Numbered from the stretch's first letter, positions 7,751-16,824 are shown. The stretch: 31,905 nucleotides of DNA from Paramuribaculum sp. (GCA_009775605.1 VSPV01000009.1:1-31905), one strand, 5' to 3'. Notes: generated by a model from the letters alone, not told the origin. Translations and numbers: made by a program.

Positions 7751-8649
7751 ATGAAACAATTAAAATCAATCATTTACCTTGCTTACGTCTGTATTAGTTG
7801 CTTCCTTGCCGTGTCTTGCTCTGGAAACGGAGAAAAAATCCAAGCCCTTGAGGCCCAACGCGATTCACTTGCCCTTGCTGCAAACGACGCCAATCTTCGT
7901 TATAACGAGCTGTCCGGTCTTCTCGGCGAAATCTCGGACTGTGTCGACAGCGTATCCATGCAGTCGGAAATAGCTTTCGCCACAATAGACACTGAAACCG
8001 GACGCGTATATTCCCGCCTCGAACTGCGCAAGCGCGTAGCTAACTTGGTTCACTCATTGACCGTCAGCGTAAGCGCATTGCTGAACTTTCTGACTCTCTT
8101 ACCGCTAAAAATCTGGATCAAAAAGAGGTGGTCCGTCTCACTCAGCTTGTCAAATATCTTAACGAGCAACTCGACTCCAAGAAAGCAGAAATAGCCAAAC
8201 TGCAAACCGAACTCGCCACCAGCAAGCGCAGTATTGCCGAGTTAAAGACAACCGTAGCAGCTGCCCAGGCCACAAATGAAAAGCTTACCACCGAGAACAA
8301 CTCACTCGACCAGATGGTTGTCGAGCAGACAAATAAGCTAAATGAGGGATGGTTCATGGCTAAACCTAAGAAAGATCTTGAACAGATGGGGATTCTCTCC
8401 GGCGGCGGCTTCCTTAAAAAGAAGAAATTCACCCCAGGTGCAGTCAGCACGTCAGCATGCGTGCCTGTGGACACGCGAACATTTACGCAGGTAGAGCTAA
8501 ATAGCAAGAAGAAACCTGTACTTCTTTCTCAGGCTCCGACATCCAGCTACGCTTTTGAAGAAGTAGAAAAAGGAAAATGGCGACTGATTATCACCGACAC
8601 CATGTCGTTTTGGTCGCTTTCGAAAATTGTAGTAATCCAACTCCAATGA
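7751..8649 (+). pseudogene. Coiled-coil lipoprotein gene, broken by one frameshift near 8041-8046
   Basis: Two overlapping frames together make one lipoprotein of about 299 residues. The first (from 7751) has a lipobox at LAVSC (Cys23) and a coiled coil (EKIQALEAQRDSLALA). It runs well to RKRVAN at about 8043, then turns into an implausible tail ending at 8194. The other frame continues the coiled coil seamlessly (GSLIDRQRKRIAELSDSLTA, then VVRLTQLVKYLNEQLDSKKA) to TGA at 8649. Inserting one base near AACTTGG (8042-8048) restores the gene. The stop overlaps the next start in ATGA, showing the second frame is the native one. This is a recent one-base deletion or a sequence error. The C-terminal part (GILSGGGFLKKKKF onward) is an unrecognised globular domain. 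Periplasm-facing anchoring is expected. Confidence 0.8.
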
Positions 8650-10139
8650 GAGGCCGAATTAAAAGGCTGCTGTGCGTGCTTACTGCAGCCGGCGCGTGCT
8701 TATTGAACGCGTCCGCACAGATTAGATATGTTGTCAAGGAAGGCGAGACCATTGAAGATGTCTCGGCCAAACACAATGTGAGTGTCGAGGATATCAAGAC
8801 GCTCAATCCTGATGCCGCCAACTTCTTCTTTGCGGGAATGCAACTGATGATTCCGGATCCGGGTGCATCGTCTGACGTATCCGCGGTCGGATTCGGGGCA
8901 CTTCCCACCATGGAAACCATGAAAGATCATTATCGCCGCAGTTCCATTTGTCTCATTCTGATGGTTCACAGCGATAAACCTTATGCTGAGGATATGGTAC
9001 GCGTATTCCAGAACTTCCCCATGCCAGTCAGATACAACGAACACAATATTGCTCTACGAGTGGTGGAAGTGAAAGGAAAACAAAATCGAGAAGACATCGA
9101 GAGTCTTCTCCACCGAAATAATGTGGGTCGCGAAGTGGTGGGACGTTGGTTCAACCGCGGTTCTGACGGTTCCATGAATATGGAACTGGTGCATGAACGC
9201 GGCGGATACGGCGCCTTCCACGACGATTATATGCGTGCAATCAACACAGTCCGTGGTACCGCCACACTGCGTGACGAGGGAATCGAACTGTTAGAGAGCA
9301 CATTTGTGTTAGTCTGCGACATGGAATATATGGAACAAAACAAGGGCTTCAAAGTTGGCGCTGTTCTTTCCGCAATCGGATCAGTTGCTCTGGGTGCAAT
9401 GTCCGCTGTTAATGAATTTGAAGCGGCTAAAGCCGAATCTAAAGGTGATTATTCCAAAGCTGCCAGTCGCCATTCTGCCGCTCAAGGCTACGCGGCCGGT
9501 TCTCAATTAGCTGCAACAGGCGCTGCGGTTCTAAACGATCTCTCCAAATTCCGGGTCAATATTCATTCATATCTTTATAAACTGAACTGGGATCCCTCCC
9601 GCACATCCTATGTCTTTAATAATTATTGGGTAGATGAATCCACCCCCACAGCTGAAAGCGAACGGCGCCGTCGCAGCTTCGATAATGCAAGCTTCGGCCT
9701 GGAATACGTCGGCGATTATTCCAAAGCATCCTCCAAGACCAAACTTGTCAGTTGCACGGACGTGGATCAGGTCGTTCTTGACGTTTGCAGCCGTTCTGTA
9801 GAAGAGACAGTCAAGGCTCTGGCTAACAAATTCGTAGTTTTCCGTCCACGCACCCCCTTCTATTGCGAGAACGGACAGATATATTCCCTTATCGGAACTA
9901 AAGAAGACGTCGAGGCCGAAAATAAATACGAGATAGTGAAACGCTCCAAAGGCAAAGACGGCAAAATTGAATATAAACGTGTCGGAACCGCCAAGGCGGG
10001 AAATCCATGGCAAAACACCGATATCAGTTTTGACCGTTACTTTGACAATAATGCCAAAGGCACTGTCTTCACTCTGACCAAGGGTAATTATAAAGAGCTC
10101 GCTCAGACTCCGGGCCTTCAAATTCGTGAAATGAATTAA
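8646..10139 (+). CDS. Secreted LysM-domain protein, function unknown
   Basis: The start at 8646 is chosen because its ATG overlaps the previous stop (ATGA) and begins a clean signal peptide (about 1-25, cleavage after ASA); an earlier in-frame ATG at 8577 would bury it. The mature 497-residue chain opens with one LysM domain (about 27-71: YVVKEGETIEDVSAKHNVSV, ending MQLMIPDPG), which binds peptidoglycan glycan. A mixed alpha/beta region follows, then an Ala/Gly-rich helical segment (about 235-300) reminiscent of a glycine zipper, and a C-terminal region ending TPGLQIREMN. No enzyme motif is visible. LysM and neighbouring lipoproteins suggest a scaffold between peptidoglycan and outer membrane. 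Confidence 0.87.
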   Translation: MRGRIKRLLCVLTAAGACLLNASAQIRYVVKEGETIEDVSAKHNVSVEDIKTLNPDAANFFFAGMQLMIPDPGASSDVSAVGFGALPTMETMKDHYRRSSICLILMVHSDKPYAEDMVRVFQNFPMPVRYNEHNIALRVVEVKGKQNREDIESLLHRNNVGREVVGRWFNRGSDGSMNMELVHERGGYGAFHDDYMRAINTVRGTATLRDEGIELLESTFVLVCDMEYMEQNKGFKVGAVLSAIGSVALGAMSAVNEFEAAKAESKGDYSKAASRHSAAQGYAAGSQLAATGAAVLNDLSKFRVNIHSYLYKLNWDPSRTSYVFNNYWVDESTPTAESERRRRSFDNASFGLEYVGDYSKASSKTKLVSCTDVDQVVLDVCSRSVEETVKALANKFVVFRPRTPFYCENGQIYSLIGTKEDVEAENKYEIVKRSKGKDGKIEYKRVGTAKAGNPWQNTDISFDRYFDNNAKGTVFTLTKGNYKELAQTPGLQIREMN

Positions 10140-10150
10140 AATCTTGCAAT

Positions 10151-10618
10151 ATGAAAAAAATAATTCTCACCCTCCTGGCTGCGATTATAGGTTGCTGCGC
10201 AGGCATGGCACAGGACTACAACCTCCGTATGGCCGGAAACGCCACCAACGGGGGCTACTATGTGAAAGTCGTTACAGTATTGGACAAAAAACAAAACAAG
10301 ACGGCCATGGACTATATCAAGAAGATGGCCGTAGACGGTGTGATGTTGCGGGGGGTGGCTCCCGGCAACGGTTATCCTGCCAAGCAGCCGCTAATCGACG
10401 ATCCGGATATGGTTCGCACCAAAGCCGAGTTCTTCGAGGCTTTCAACCGCGACAAACTCTATGAAAATTTCTGCATCGTGGAACCTACCTCAGTCTCTGT
10501 CACCGAGCTTAAAAAGAAGAAATATGAAGTAAGTGCGCTTGTGACTGTAGACAAAGAGCGTCTCATCTCATATCTCACGGAATGTCAGATAATTAAAAAC
10601 TTCGATAGCTTATGGTAA
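10151..10618 (+). CDS. Small secreted protein, function unknown
   Basis: The 155-residue product has a signal peptide (MKKIILTLLAAIIGCCAGMA, cleavage before QDYN). It is followed by a compact domain containing a YVKVVTVLDKKQNKTAMDYI stretch. The C-terminus SALVTVDKERLISYLTE resembles the end of the next protein (VITTVDREGLISLFKK), so the two may be divergent paralogues or share a docking motif. It lies 11 bases after the LysM gene, and its stop overlaps the next gene by 7 bases. The exported helix-strand mix loosely resembles LPP20/FlgT-N proteins. No function is assigned. Confidence 0.82.
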   Translation: MKKIILTLLAAIIGCCAGMAQDYNLRMAGNATNGGYYVKVVTVLDKKQNKTAMDYIKKMAVDGVMLRGVAPGNGYPAKQPLIDDPDMVRTKAEFFEAFNRDKLYENFCIVEPTSVSVTELKKKKYEVSALVTVDKERLISYLTECQIIKNFDSLW

Positions 10619-11088
10619 AGAAATTTATTATGACGTGTGCAGCGGTTGCGTTGATGGTATGTGCCACCGGCTGTTCAAAAAAAGTGCAACCCACCACAAG
10701 GGCCTACCGTTCATACGAAACCGAGTGTATCGCCAAGGACCCCTCAGGTGCTGTCACATTACGCGTATGGGGAGAAGGCTCCGATGCCAAACATGCTCGC
10801 GAGAATGCGGCAAAAAAAGCTGTAGAGGAGGTTGTATTCACCAATTTAACCGGTAATCGCGCCAATGTCATGGCTGTGATTCCAGGTCCGACCGTACGTG
10901 CACGCCATAGAGAGTATTTCAACAAATTCTTCAAGGACGGAGGAAAATATAAGAAGTATGTAAAAGCCGAAAAGCCCGAGAAGGAAGCCGAGCTTAACGG
11001 AAACCAACGCGTCGTTGTCCCTGTCATCACCACCGTAGATCGTGAAGGCTTAATCTCTCTCTTCAAAAAAGACAAAGTTCTCGAATAA
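10612..11088 (+). CDS. Small lipoprotein, LPP20/FlgT-N-like
   Basis: This 158-residue lipoprotein has its lipobox at CATGC (Cys21). The segment ITLRVWGEGSDAKHARENAA-type (about 46-70, here beginning VTLRVWGEG) followed by KKAVEEVVF is the pattern of LPP20/FlgT N-terminal domains, in which a strand-helix unit processes or organises envelope structures; this family call is inference. The C-terminal VPVITTVDREGLISLF repeats the motif of the preceding protein. The ATG at 10612 overlaps the upstream stop by 7 bases, implying translational coupling. The next gene starts after 12 bases. Confidence 0.8.
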   Translation: MVKKFIMTCAAVALMVCATGCSKKVQPTTRAYRSYETECIAKDPSGAVTLRVWGEGSDAKHARENAAKKAVEEVVFTNLTGNRANVMAVIPGPTVRARHREYFNKFFKDGGKYKKYVKAEKPEKEAELNGNQRVVVPVITTVDREGLISLFKKDKVLE

Positions 11089-11100
11089 ACATCGCTTCAC

Positions 11101-12057
11101 ATGAAAATATCAAAGTTTGCGGTGACCATCGCTTTAGCCGCAATAACAATTCCAGGACTCGTTCAGGCCCAAAAGCCCATGACCCCTCCCCATATTATGA
11201 TTGTGCCTGACCTTATATACTGTAAGGCACATGGTTTCGTCCAGACCTTTGATAACAACGGAGTAACCGAGGAAATACCTGATTATGAGAAAGCACTGAC
11301 AGAGGACCCCTCCCTGCACGGAGCTATCACTCAAATTGCATCACTCATCAACCAGCGCAACGGTGATATCGTCATTATCGACCTTCAGGAGTGTATCAAC
11401 AACACAAAAAAAGACGCTGCACTATCCTCAGCAAACGGCGGTGACCAATCTGAGAGTATCGAAGAAGCCATCATCCGCAATTCCAATGCCGACATTCTGA
11501 TAAAACTTCAGTTCGACCTTCTTAAATCCGGTCCAAATTACTGCGTTAGTTATACAATTCGCGGCACAGATGCTTATACAGCCAATACTTTCGCGCCTCT
11601 GGAAGGCACCGGCAAGGAATCAACCTCAGCCAACCCTGTATTGCTCCTCCACGAAGCTGTTCAGGAAAGTATGGACGATTTTCTGTCGCGTATGTTACGA
11701 TATTACAGTTCTATGAACAAGAAAGGACGTATGGTCGCCTTTGACATCAAGACCACATCCACCTCTGCCCATAACATGAACAGTATCCTCGGTGAACTCT
11801 CACTCCGCGAGGCTATCGATGATTTTCTCTACGACAACAGCGTAGACGGCGGGGGACTGGAACGTGTCAAGGGCGGCAACACATTCCTTCAGTATGAGGG
11901 CGTCTATATTCCTCTTACAGCAAGCATCCGCGGACGCGTACGCCGACAGGGCGCCAAGGATGTGGCGCAGCGTCTCACCAACCATCTGGCCTCACTCGGC
12001 GTCACTGCCGATTACAAAATCATAGGCTTAGGCAAAGTCAATATCTTCATACGTTAA
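11101..12057 (+). CDS. Secreted DUF6175-like protein
   Basis: The 318-residue protein has a signal peptide (about 1-23, cleavage after VQA). It then follows a pattern I associate with DUF6175: an opening PHIMIVPDLIYCKAHGFVQ, PDYEKALTEDPSL, a SADILIKL-like segment (here SNADILIKLQFDLLKSGP), and LLLHEAVQESMDDFLSRM. The family has no established function that I know of. The fold seems related to CsgG/LpoB-type periplasmic proteins with alternating strands and helices. It sits mid-operon, with its stop two bases before the next ATG. The DUF assignment is from memory of family patterns and should be confirmed by profile search. Confidence 0.78.
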   Translation: MKISKFAVTIALAAITIPGLVQAQKPMTPPHIMIVPDLIYCKAHGFVQTFDNNGVTEEIPDYEKALTEDPSLHGAITQIASLINQRNGDIVIIDLQECINNTKKDAALSSANGGDQSESIEEAIIRNSNADILIKLQFDLLKSGPNYCVSYTIRGTDAYTANTFAPLEGTGKESTSANPVLLLHEAVQESMDDFLSRMLRYYSSMNKKGRMVAFDIKTTSTSAHNMNSILGELSLREAIDDFLYDNSVDGGGLERVKGGNTFLQYEGVYIPLTASIRGRVRRQGAKDVAQRLTNHLASLGVTADYKIIGLGKVNIFIR

Positions 12058-12059
12058 TC

Positions 12060-13139
12060 ATGAAACTCTACAGAATACTGCTGACCGGTATTGCTATTAT
12101 TGCCGGTTGTTCAGCCATGGCTCAGGAAACTTGCCCCCTCCCCATTATGGTACAGGTGGACAATGCCGACGGGAGTCTCTCAGACGCCAATGTCAGGCTC
12201 CTTGACTCCAAACTCAAACAGCTGGTAGCATCAAAAGGCTATGGAAGTAACGCCGAACTCAGCCACCTCTGCCTTCAAGCTTCAGTTTCGGATAATGGCG
12301 ACAAACAGATTATCTCAGGAAACAGGAAAATAGTCTCCGGCTCTTATGAGATTTATCTTGTACTCACCAATCTGTTAAGCGGTGAAAACTTCGGGGCCGG
12401 GAATATATCCGTAAAAGGTGCGGGGAACAGCGAGAGCCAGCAAATGCAGGCAGCTCTTTCACGCGTGAATCCGTCCAACAGGGATCTCCAGATTTTACTC
12501 CAGAACGCACGCATCAAAGTCTTTGACTATTACCGCAGCCACATACCTTCCATAATAAATCAGGCTCTCTCAGAATCACAGCGCGGTAATTATGACAAAG
12601 CGCTCTATATTCTGGCCACAGTACCTCCATGCGTTGAGGGCCAGGACAGTGTTGCGGCTGTCATGTTGCGTGTCTATCAGGAATACCTTGACGTGGATTG
12701 CAACAAGAAGCTTACCGCAGCACGAGCCGTCTGGGGCGCCTCTCAGAATGAGGAAGGTGCATCGGCAGCCGCTGCTTACATCGCCGCTATTGACCGGCGC
12801 TCGTCATGCTATCCCGAGGCGCAGGAACTCCTAGCCGAAATCAGCAGCCGCATCGATGAGAATCTCCGCCGTATCATCGCACGCGAGGATGAGGATCGGG
12901 CCCTCCAACAAGAACTTATCCGCGGCGAAGCCGACTTACGTCGCCAACAGGTTCAGAACGATTATGAACTCCGTCAGGCTGAGATTGAGGCTATCCGACA
13001 GATTGGCCTTGCCTACGCACAGACTGTCATTGGCGACAAAATCAGGAACGACCGGACTCCCCGGCCCTACGATAGGGAAAAAGACAATAAAGATGGAGAA
13101 GAGAATAAGAAAGGACGCATTGTAATCATTGACAAATGA
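12060..13139 (+). CDS. Secreted helical-repeat protein with LPP20/CsgG-like N-terminus, function unknown
   Basis: The 359-residue protein has a signal peptide (about 1-21, cleavage after AMA). Residues 25-165 form an alpha/beta unit (IMVQVDNADGSLSDANVRLL, then YEIYLVLTNLLSGENF and a GNISVKGAG segment) like periplasmic LPP20/CsgG-type domains. Residues 170-265 look like TPR-type helices (NYDKALYILATVPPC, AYIAAIDRRSSCYPEAQELL). A long charged helix (about 267-330, rich in Arg, Glu and Gln) and a Lys/Asp-rich tail finish it. Its ATG lies two bases after the previous stop, and its own stop overlaps the next ATG. It may be a protein-protein scaffold. Confidence 0.78.
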   Translation: MKLYRILLTGIAIIAGCSAMAQETCPLPIMVQVDNADGSLSDANVRLLDSKLKQLVASKGYGSNAELSHLCLQASVSDNGDKQIISGNRKIVSGSYEIYLVLTNLLSGENFGAGNISVKGAGNSESQQMQAALSRVNPSNRDLQILLQNARIKVFDYYRSHIPSIINQALSESQRGNYDKALYILATVPPCVEGQDSVAAVMLRVYQEYLDVDCNKKLTAARAVWGASQNEEGASAAAAYIAAIDRRSSCYPEAQELLAEISSRIDENLRRIIAREDEDRALQQELIRGEADLRRQQVQNDYELRQAEIEAIRQIGLAYAQTVIGDKIRNDRTPRPYDREKDNKDGEENKKGRIVIIDK

Positions 13140-14659
13140 ATTCCGTACGTGAACTTCTGTATCTGGCCGGAAACCTCCTCCTGATACTCTGCCCGTGCTT
13201 CGGAGGAGTTTCGGCACAGTTCAACAACAACCGCACTTCAGGACGCGCCACCGGTTCGGGGCGCCAGCAGACCAGCGTATTCAATGCAGGCCGTGCAGGC
13301 AATTTCAATGATTACCGTGTAAGCCTTAATGCCGAGTATGCCCGGCAAATCAAAGAATACGAATGGAAGCAGCAACAGATGAAGGACGGGCAGCGTGCTC
13401 CTGACCGAGACATAAAACCGGTCAGCCCTATCGAATGGGATAAAAAAAGTGAAGAGGGAAAAAAGGACAAAGAAGTTGTAATCGAGGAAGTAATCAACCC
13501 CATCAAAAAAGACAATAAAGCCAAGCCTATCGCTCCTGTAACAGTGCCGCAGGACGATAATTCGTCCGGCATACAGGTTCCGTTCCTCGGATCAGCCGCC
13601 ACTGTTCACGGGCCGTCCCAACGATTCTCCCTTAGCGGTATCTCCCAGACAGCCATTGCCGATGGGTGGACTCGTCTCAGCCAGCCTGATTACAGCCGCC
13701 TTGTGGCCGACTGCATCAAATTCAGGTCACAGGCCGCCCTCTGCGACTGGGCCTTCTTCGTTTTTCTGGAATCCGTGTCCCGTCAGACCGCCTCAGGATC
13801 CGATGCAATAGCTCTGATGATGACTTATCTTGCAAGCCAGGCAGGATATAACGTCCGGCTTTCAATCGCCGACGGATCCCATCTTGACATGATGTATGCC
13901 TCCCAGCACCTTATATACGACAGAAGCTATACCGTCTGTGATGGGGTCAATTATTATTCATATTTTGCAAAGAATGCCAGGAGCTCAGCGCTTTGCCAGT
14001 CGCGTTTCAAAAACGAGACAGGAGTTTCACTATGGATTCCGACTCTTCCCCCTGCCGCCTCGACAACGTCTGACACCCGCGTAATCAAATCGGAACGCTA
14101 TCCCGGGTTCTCGGTAAATAGTACTGTTAACAAAAATCTGATTTCATTTTACGACACCTACCCCACATCAGTGGTAGGATCAAACCCTGTCTCGCGCTGG
14201 GCAATGTACGCCAATGCTCCTGTAAGCGATCATGTTCGCCAGACTTTGTATCCACAGCTACGTACACTTATTGCCGGGCAGTCACCACTGGAGGCGGTCG
14301 AGCGTATCCTAAACTGGATTCAGACCGGATTCGTATATGAATATGACGATAAGGTATGGGGCGGTGACCGAGCTTTCTTTCCAGAAGAATCGCTCTACTA
14401 TCCATATTGTGACTGTGAGGATCGCTCCATTCTACTCACACGACTTGTGCGCGATCTCTTGGGACTGAAATGCCTGCTCGTGTTTTACCCGGGACATCTG
14501 GCAGCCGCCATCAATTTCCCTGATGAAGTCAAAGGTGATTATATTATAACTAATGGTAAAAAATTCACTATAACCGACCCCACATATATCAACGCACCTG
14601 TTGGCTGGACAATGCCGAAAATGGACAATTCCACCGCTAAAATAATTCTTCTGAATTAA
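13136..14659 (+). CDS. Secreted two-domain transglutaminase-like cysteine protein
   Basis: The start overlaps the previous stop as ATGA. The 507-residue chain has a signal peptide (about 1-27), an Asn/Gly/Lys-rich linker (to about 155), a middle domain (about 160-300), and a C-terminal transglutaminase-fold domain (about 375-507). The likely triad is Cys427 in CDCEDRS, His454 in YPGHLAAAI and Asp481 in ITDPTY, all intact. The middle domain (LCDWAFFVFLESVS, then YLASQAGYNVRLSIAD) resembles a second, inactive copy. Such proteins act as peptidases, crosslinkers or peptidoglycan-modifying enzymes. As the only clear enzyme in the operon it may process or crosslink the other products. The substrate is unknown. 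Confidence 0.82.
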   Translation: MNSVRELLYLAGNLLLILCPCFGGVSAQFNNNRTSGRATGSGRQQTSVFNAGRAGNFNDYRVSLNAEYARQIKEYEWKQQQMKDGQRAPDRDIKPVSPIEWDKKSEEGKKDKEVVIEEVINPIKKDNKAKPIAPVTVPQDDNSSGIQVPFLGSAATVHGPSQRFSLSGISQTAIADGWTRLSQPDYSRLVADCIKFRSQAALCDWAFFVFLESVSRQTASGSDAIALMMTYLASQAGYNVRLSIADGSHLDMMYASQHLIYDRSYTVCDGVNYYSYFAKNARSSALCQSRFKNETGVSLWIPTLPPAASTTSDTRVIKSERYPGFSVNSTVNKNLISFYDTYPTSVVGSNPVSRWAMYANAPVSDHVRQTLYPQLRTLIAGQSPLEAVERILNWIQTGFVYEYDDKVWGGDRAFFPEESLYYPYCDCEDRSILLTRLVRDLLGLKCLLVFYPGHLAAAINFPDEVKGDYIITNGKKFTITDPTYINAPVGWTMPKMDNSTAKIILLN

Positions 14660-14758
14660 TCAGACAATATTATCCAAAACGGGATGCCTCTCTCATATAT
14701 TAAATGACATTGTTTGTACAACCTGAGGTTAATAGTTAATCTTAAATCCACTATCACC

Positions 14759-16444
14759 ATGCCACAAACTGCAATCATACGGCGTATTACAATGGCGTTA
14801 GCCGCTCTGACCATCTCCGCGGGAGCATTCGCTACCCACAGGATTATCGAAATTCCGGCCCCGACTCCGGGTGCCGACATGACGGGAACCATCCGGCAGG
14901 CTCTCACCGACGCCGGCGCCGTTAAGGACGGCAAGGTGACCGTGGTGTTTCAGCCCGGTGCGGTCTACAACATCTCCCGTTCGGCCGCCACGGCTCTCGT
15001 GCGCCATGTGTCGAACACCACCACCCGCGGAGAAAATCCTGACCCCACAAAACACTTCGGCCTGTGGCTCCACGGGATGAAAAACGTAACGGTCGACGGC
15101 CGCGGAGCGACCCTGCTCACACACGGCGAGATGACAGCAATCGGAATCGACAGCTGCACCAACGTGACCGTTACCAACCTCAATATCGACGCGGCCGATC
15201 CATCGGTTCCCGAAATGAGGGTTGTGTCGCGCACCGACTCCACCCTCACCACACGCGTGGTACCTCCGTCGCGCTACTCCATTAATCCCCAGGGCAAGCT
15301 CTACTGGGAAGGCGAAGGATGGCAATTCACCGGCGGAATAGCCCAGCTGTGGGGCAACGGCTACACCCTGCGCTGCCCCTCCCCGATGGACCGCTACCGT
15401 TATGCCTAGACCGACTCAAGGGGCAATCTCGTATGGCATTACGAGGCGGGACAGGCGCCGGAATGCGCTCCCGGCATGGTCTATCAGATGCGCCACTCCA
15501 TCCGCAACGAAGTGGCAACCTTCATCAACCGCAGCGAGCGCGTCACCCTCTCCGACATGAACTACCGCTTCCTCGGCAATTTCGGAATCGTGGCTCAGAT
15601 GAGCAGCGATATCACCTACGACCGCGTGCGCTGTCTTCCCGACCCGGCGAGCGGACGCACATGCGCCGGTTTCGCCGACTTCATGCAGGTGTCGGGCTGC
15701 CGCGGCAAAGTAAGGATTACCCGCTGCGATTTCGCCGGAGCACACGACGACCCCATCAACATCCACGGCACGCACCTCAAGGTTGTAAAATGCGAGGGCA
15801 ACACCGTTGACGTGCGCTTCATGCACGGCCAGACGCGCGGCTTCGAGAACTATCTTCCGGGCGATGAGATTGCCGTGACCGATCCCCACTCGCTCCTGCG
15901 CGGCGCCAGAGCCAAAGTGAAAAGCATCAGTCAGCTCAGCGATACGGACTACCGACTGACCCTCGACCGCAGCTTAGAGGACGCCATCAATGCCCTCGGC
16001 GGTGATGCGGTGATTGACAACATCTCTGCCAATCCCGAGGTCGAGATAACCTACAACACGTTTACACTCACCCCTACCCGCGGCATCCTGCTCACCACAT
16101 CGGGCAAGACGATAATAGCCCATAACACTTTCATCAAGATACCGATGGCGTCGATACTCATTGCCGACGACGCCCGCAGCTGGTTTGAGTCGGGACCCGT
16201 GCGCGATGTCACCATCCGCAACAACCGCTTCATTGACTGCTCTTCGCCTGTGATACTCATTGCGCCCGAAAATGACAAAGATCTCGGCCCGGTGCACAGC
16301 GGCATCCGTATCCTCGACAACGACTTCATTTTCAACTCGCCCGGCACCCAGAAGCCCGTATTGATCGAAGCCCGCGGCATCAAAGACCTAAAAATCAAAG
16401 ACAACCGCTCCAACGTACAATCGCGCCTAAACATCAACGACTAA
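14759..16444 (+). pseudogene. GH110 alpha-1,3-galactosidase gene with an in-frame TAG
   Basis: One frame runs from the ATG at 14759 to TAA at 16444, about 561 codons, interrupted only by TAG at 15407-15409 (before it RYRYA, after it TDSRGNLVWHYEAG). The product resembles GH110 exo-alpha-galactosidases, which remove alpha-1,3-galactose from blood-group B or linear B glycans: a signal peptide (to about residue 26), right-handed beta-helix repeats, and CDFAGAHDDPINIHGTHL near the active site. A single CAG-to-TAG change would explain the break. ATGs after the stop (for example 15476) lack a signal peptide and the N-terminal helix. It is a recent pseudogene or a base error. A TTG at 14714 is a less likely start. 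Confidence 0.82.
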
Positions 16445-16450
16445 ACTCCC

Positions 16451-16545
16451 GTTGGGGGTGCTACAAAATCGCGAAAAGTAGTGCTGATCCATGGAGCATC
16501 CGCTGACAAGTCATTGCTTGCCACCGGATGCACGAGCGTGCATCC
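16451..16545 (+). repeat. Intergenic repeat module R1, copy A
   Basis: This stretch contains GGGGGTGCTACAAAATCGCG followed by AAAAGTAG, a decayed TCCATGGA palindrome and the hairpin GGATGCACGAGCGTGCATCC (16526-16545). It matches 18958-19050 in the same orientation. The 16445-16872 gap contains this module, module R2, a hairpin at 16702-16743 and a terminator; I see no real gene in it. Confidence 0.75.
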
Positions 16546-16716
16546 CTACAACTTGTTGACAATTTGAGTTTTGCAATGTTCCACCTCCCGCCCGCTGAGC
16601 ACCGGAGGTGCGATATTTGTACAAACCACTGCGCAAGCTGTGGGAAAGGATGCTTCCATCTTCTCTCTGCGGCGAGCCTCGGAGAGCGCGATGCCGCAGT
16701 GTGCGTAAGCTTGGGA
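16507..16716 (+). repeat. Intergenic repeat module R2, copy A
   Basis: About 210 bases from CAAGTCATTG to GCTTGGGA match 18741-18955 in inverted orientation. Landmarks are CACCGGATGCACGAGCGTGC, CCGCTGAGCACCGGAGGTGC and AAGCTGTGGGA. An open frame through it (reading CDICTNHCASCGKGC) is probably a by-product. It overlaps the end of R1 through the shared hairpin. Confidence 0.8.
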
Positions 16717-16743
16717 ACCCAACAGACTGCCCACGCTTACGCA
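16702..16743. terminator. Hairpin in the GH110-downstream gap
   Basis: TGCGTAAGC (16702-16710) pairs with GCTTACGCA (16735-16743), and the stem extends inward through TGGG/CCCA after one mismatch. There is no clear T-tract, so its role as a terminator is uncertain. Confidence 0.35.
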
Positions 16744-16783
16744 ACAGCGAGGCAGTATTTTGCCGCTCATTCTATACAAAACA

Positions 16784-16824
16784 AAACCTCGGCGTGCCAA
16801 AACTGCTTTGACACGCCGAGGTTT
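16784..16824. terminator. Bidirectional terminator between the GH110 region and the minus-strand lipoprotein gene
   Basis: AAACCTCGGCGTG pairs perfectly over 13 bp with CACGCCGAGGTTT around a 15-base loop. It is flanked by T-rich sequence on the plus strand (TTTATTTTGG) and by A-rich sequence on the other side, so it can work in both directions. Confidence 0.8.

Noticed and set aside
8035..8055. Programmed -1 frameshifting in the coiled-coil lipoprotein gene
   Set aside because: No slippery heptamer at the junction, and the upstream frame's tail is not protein-like.
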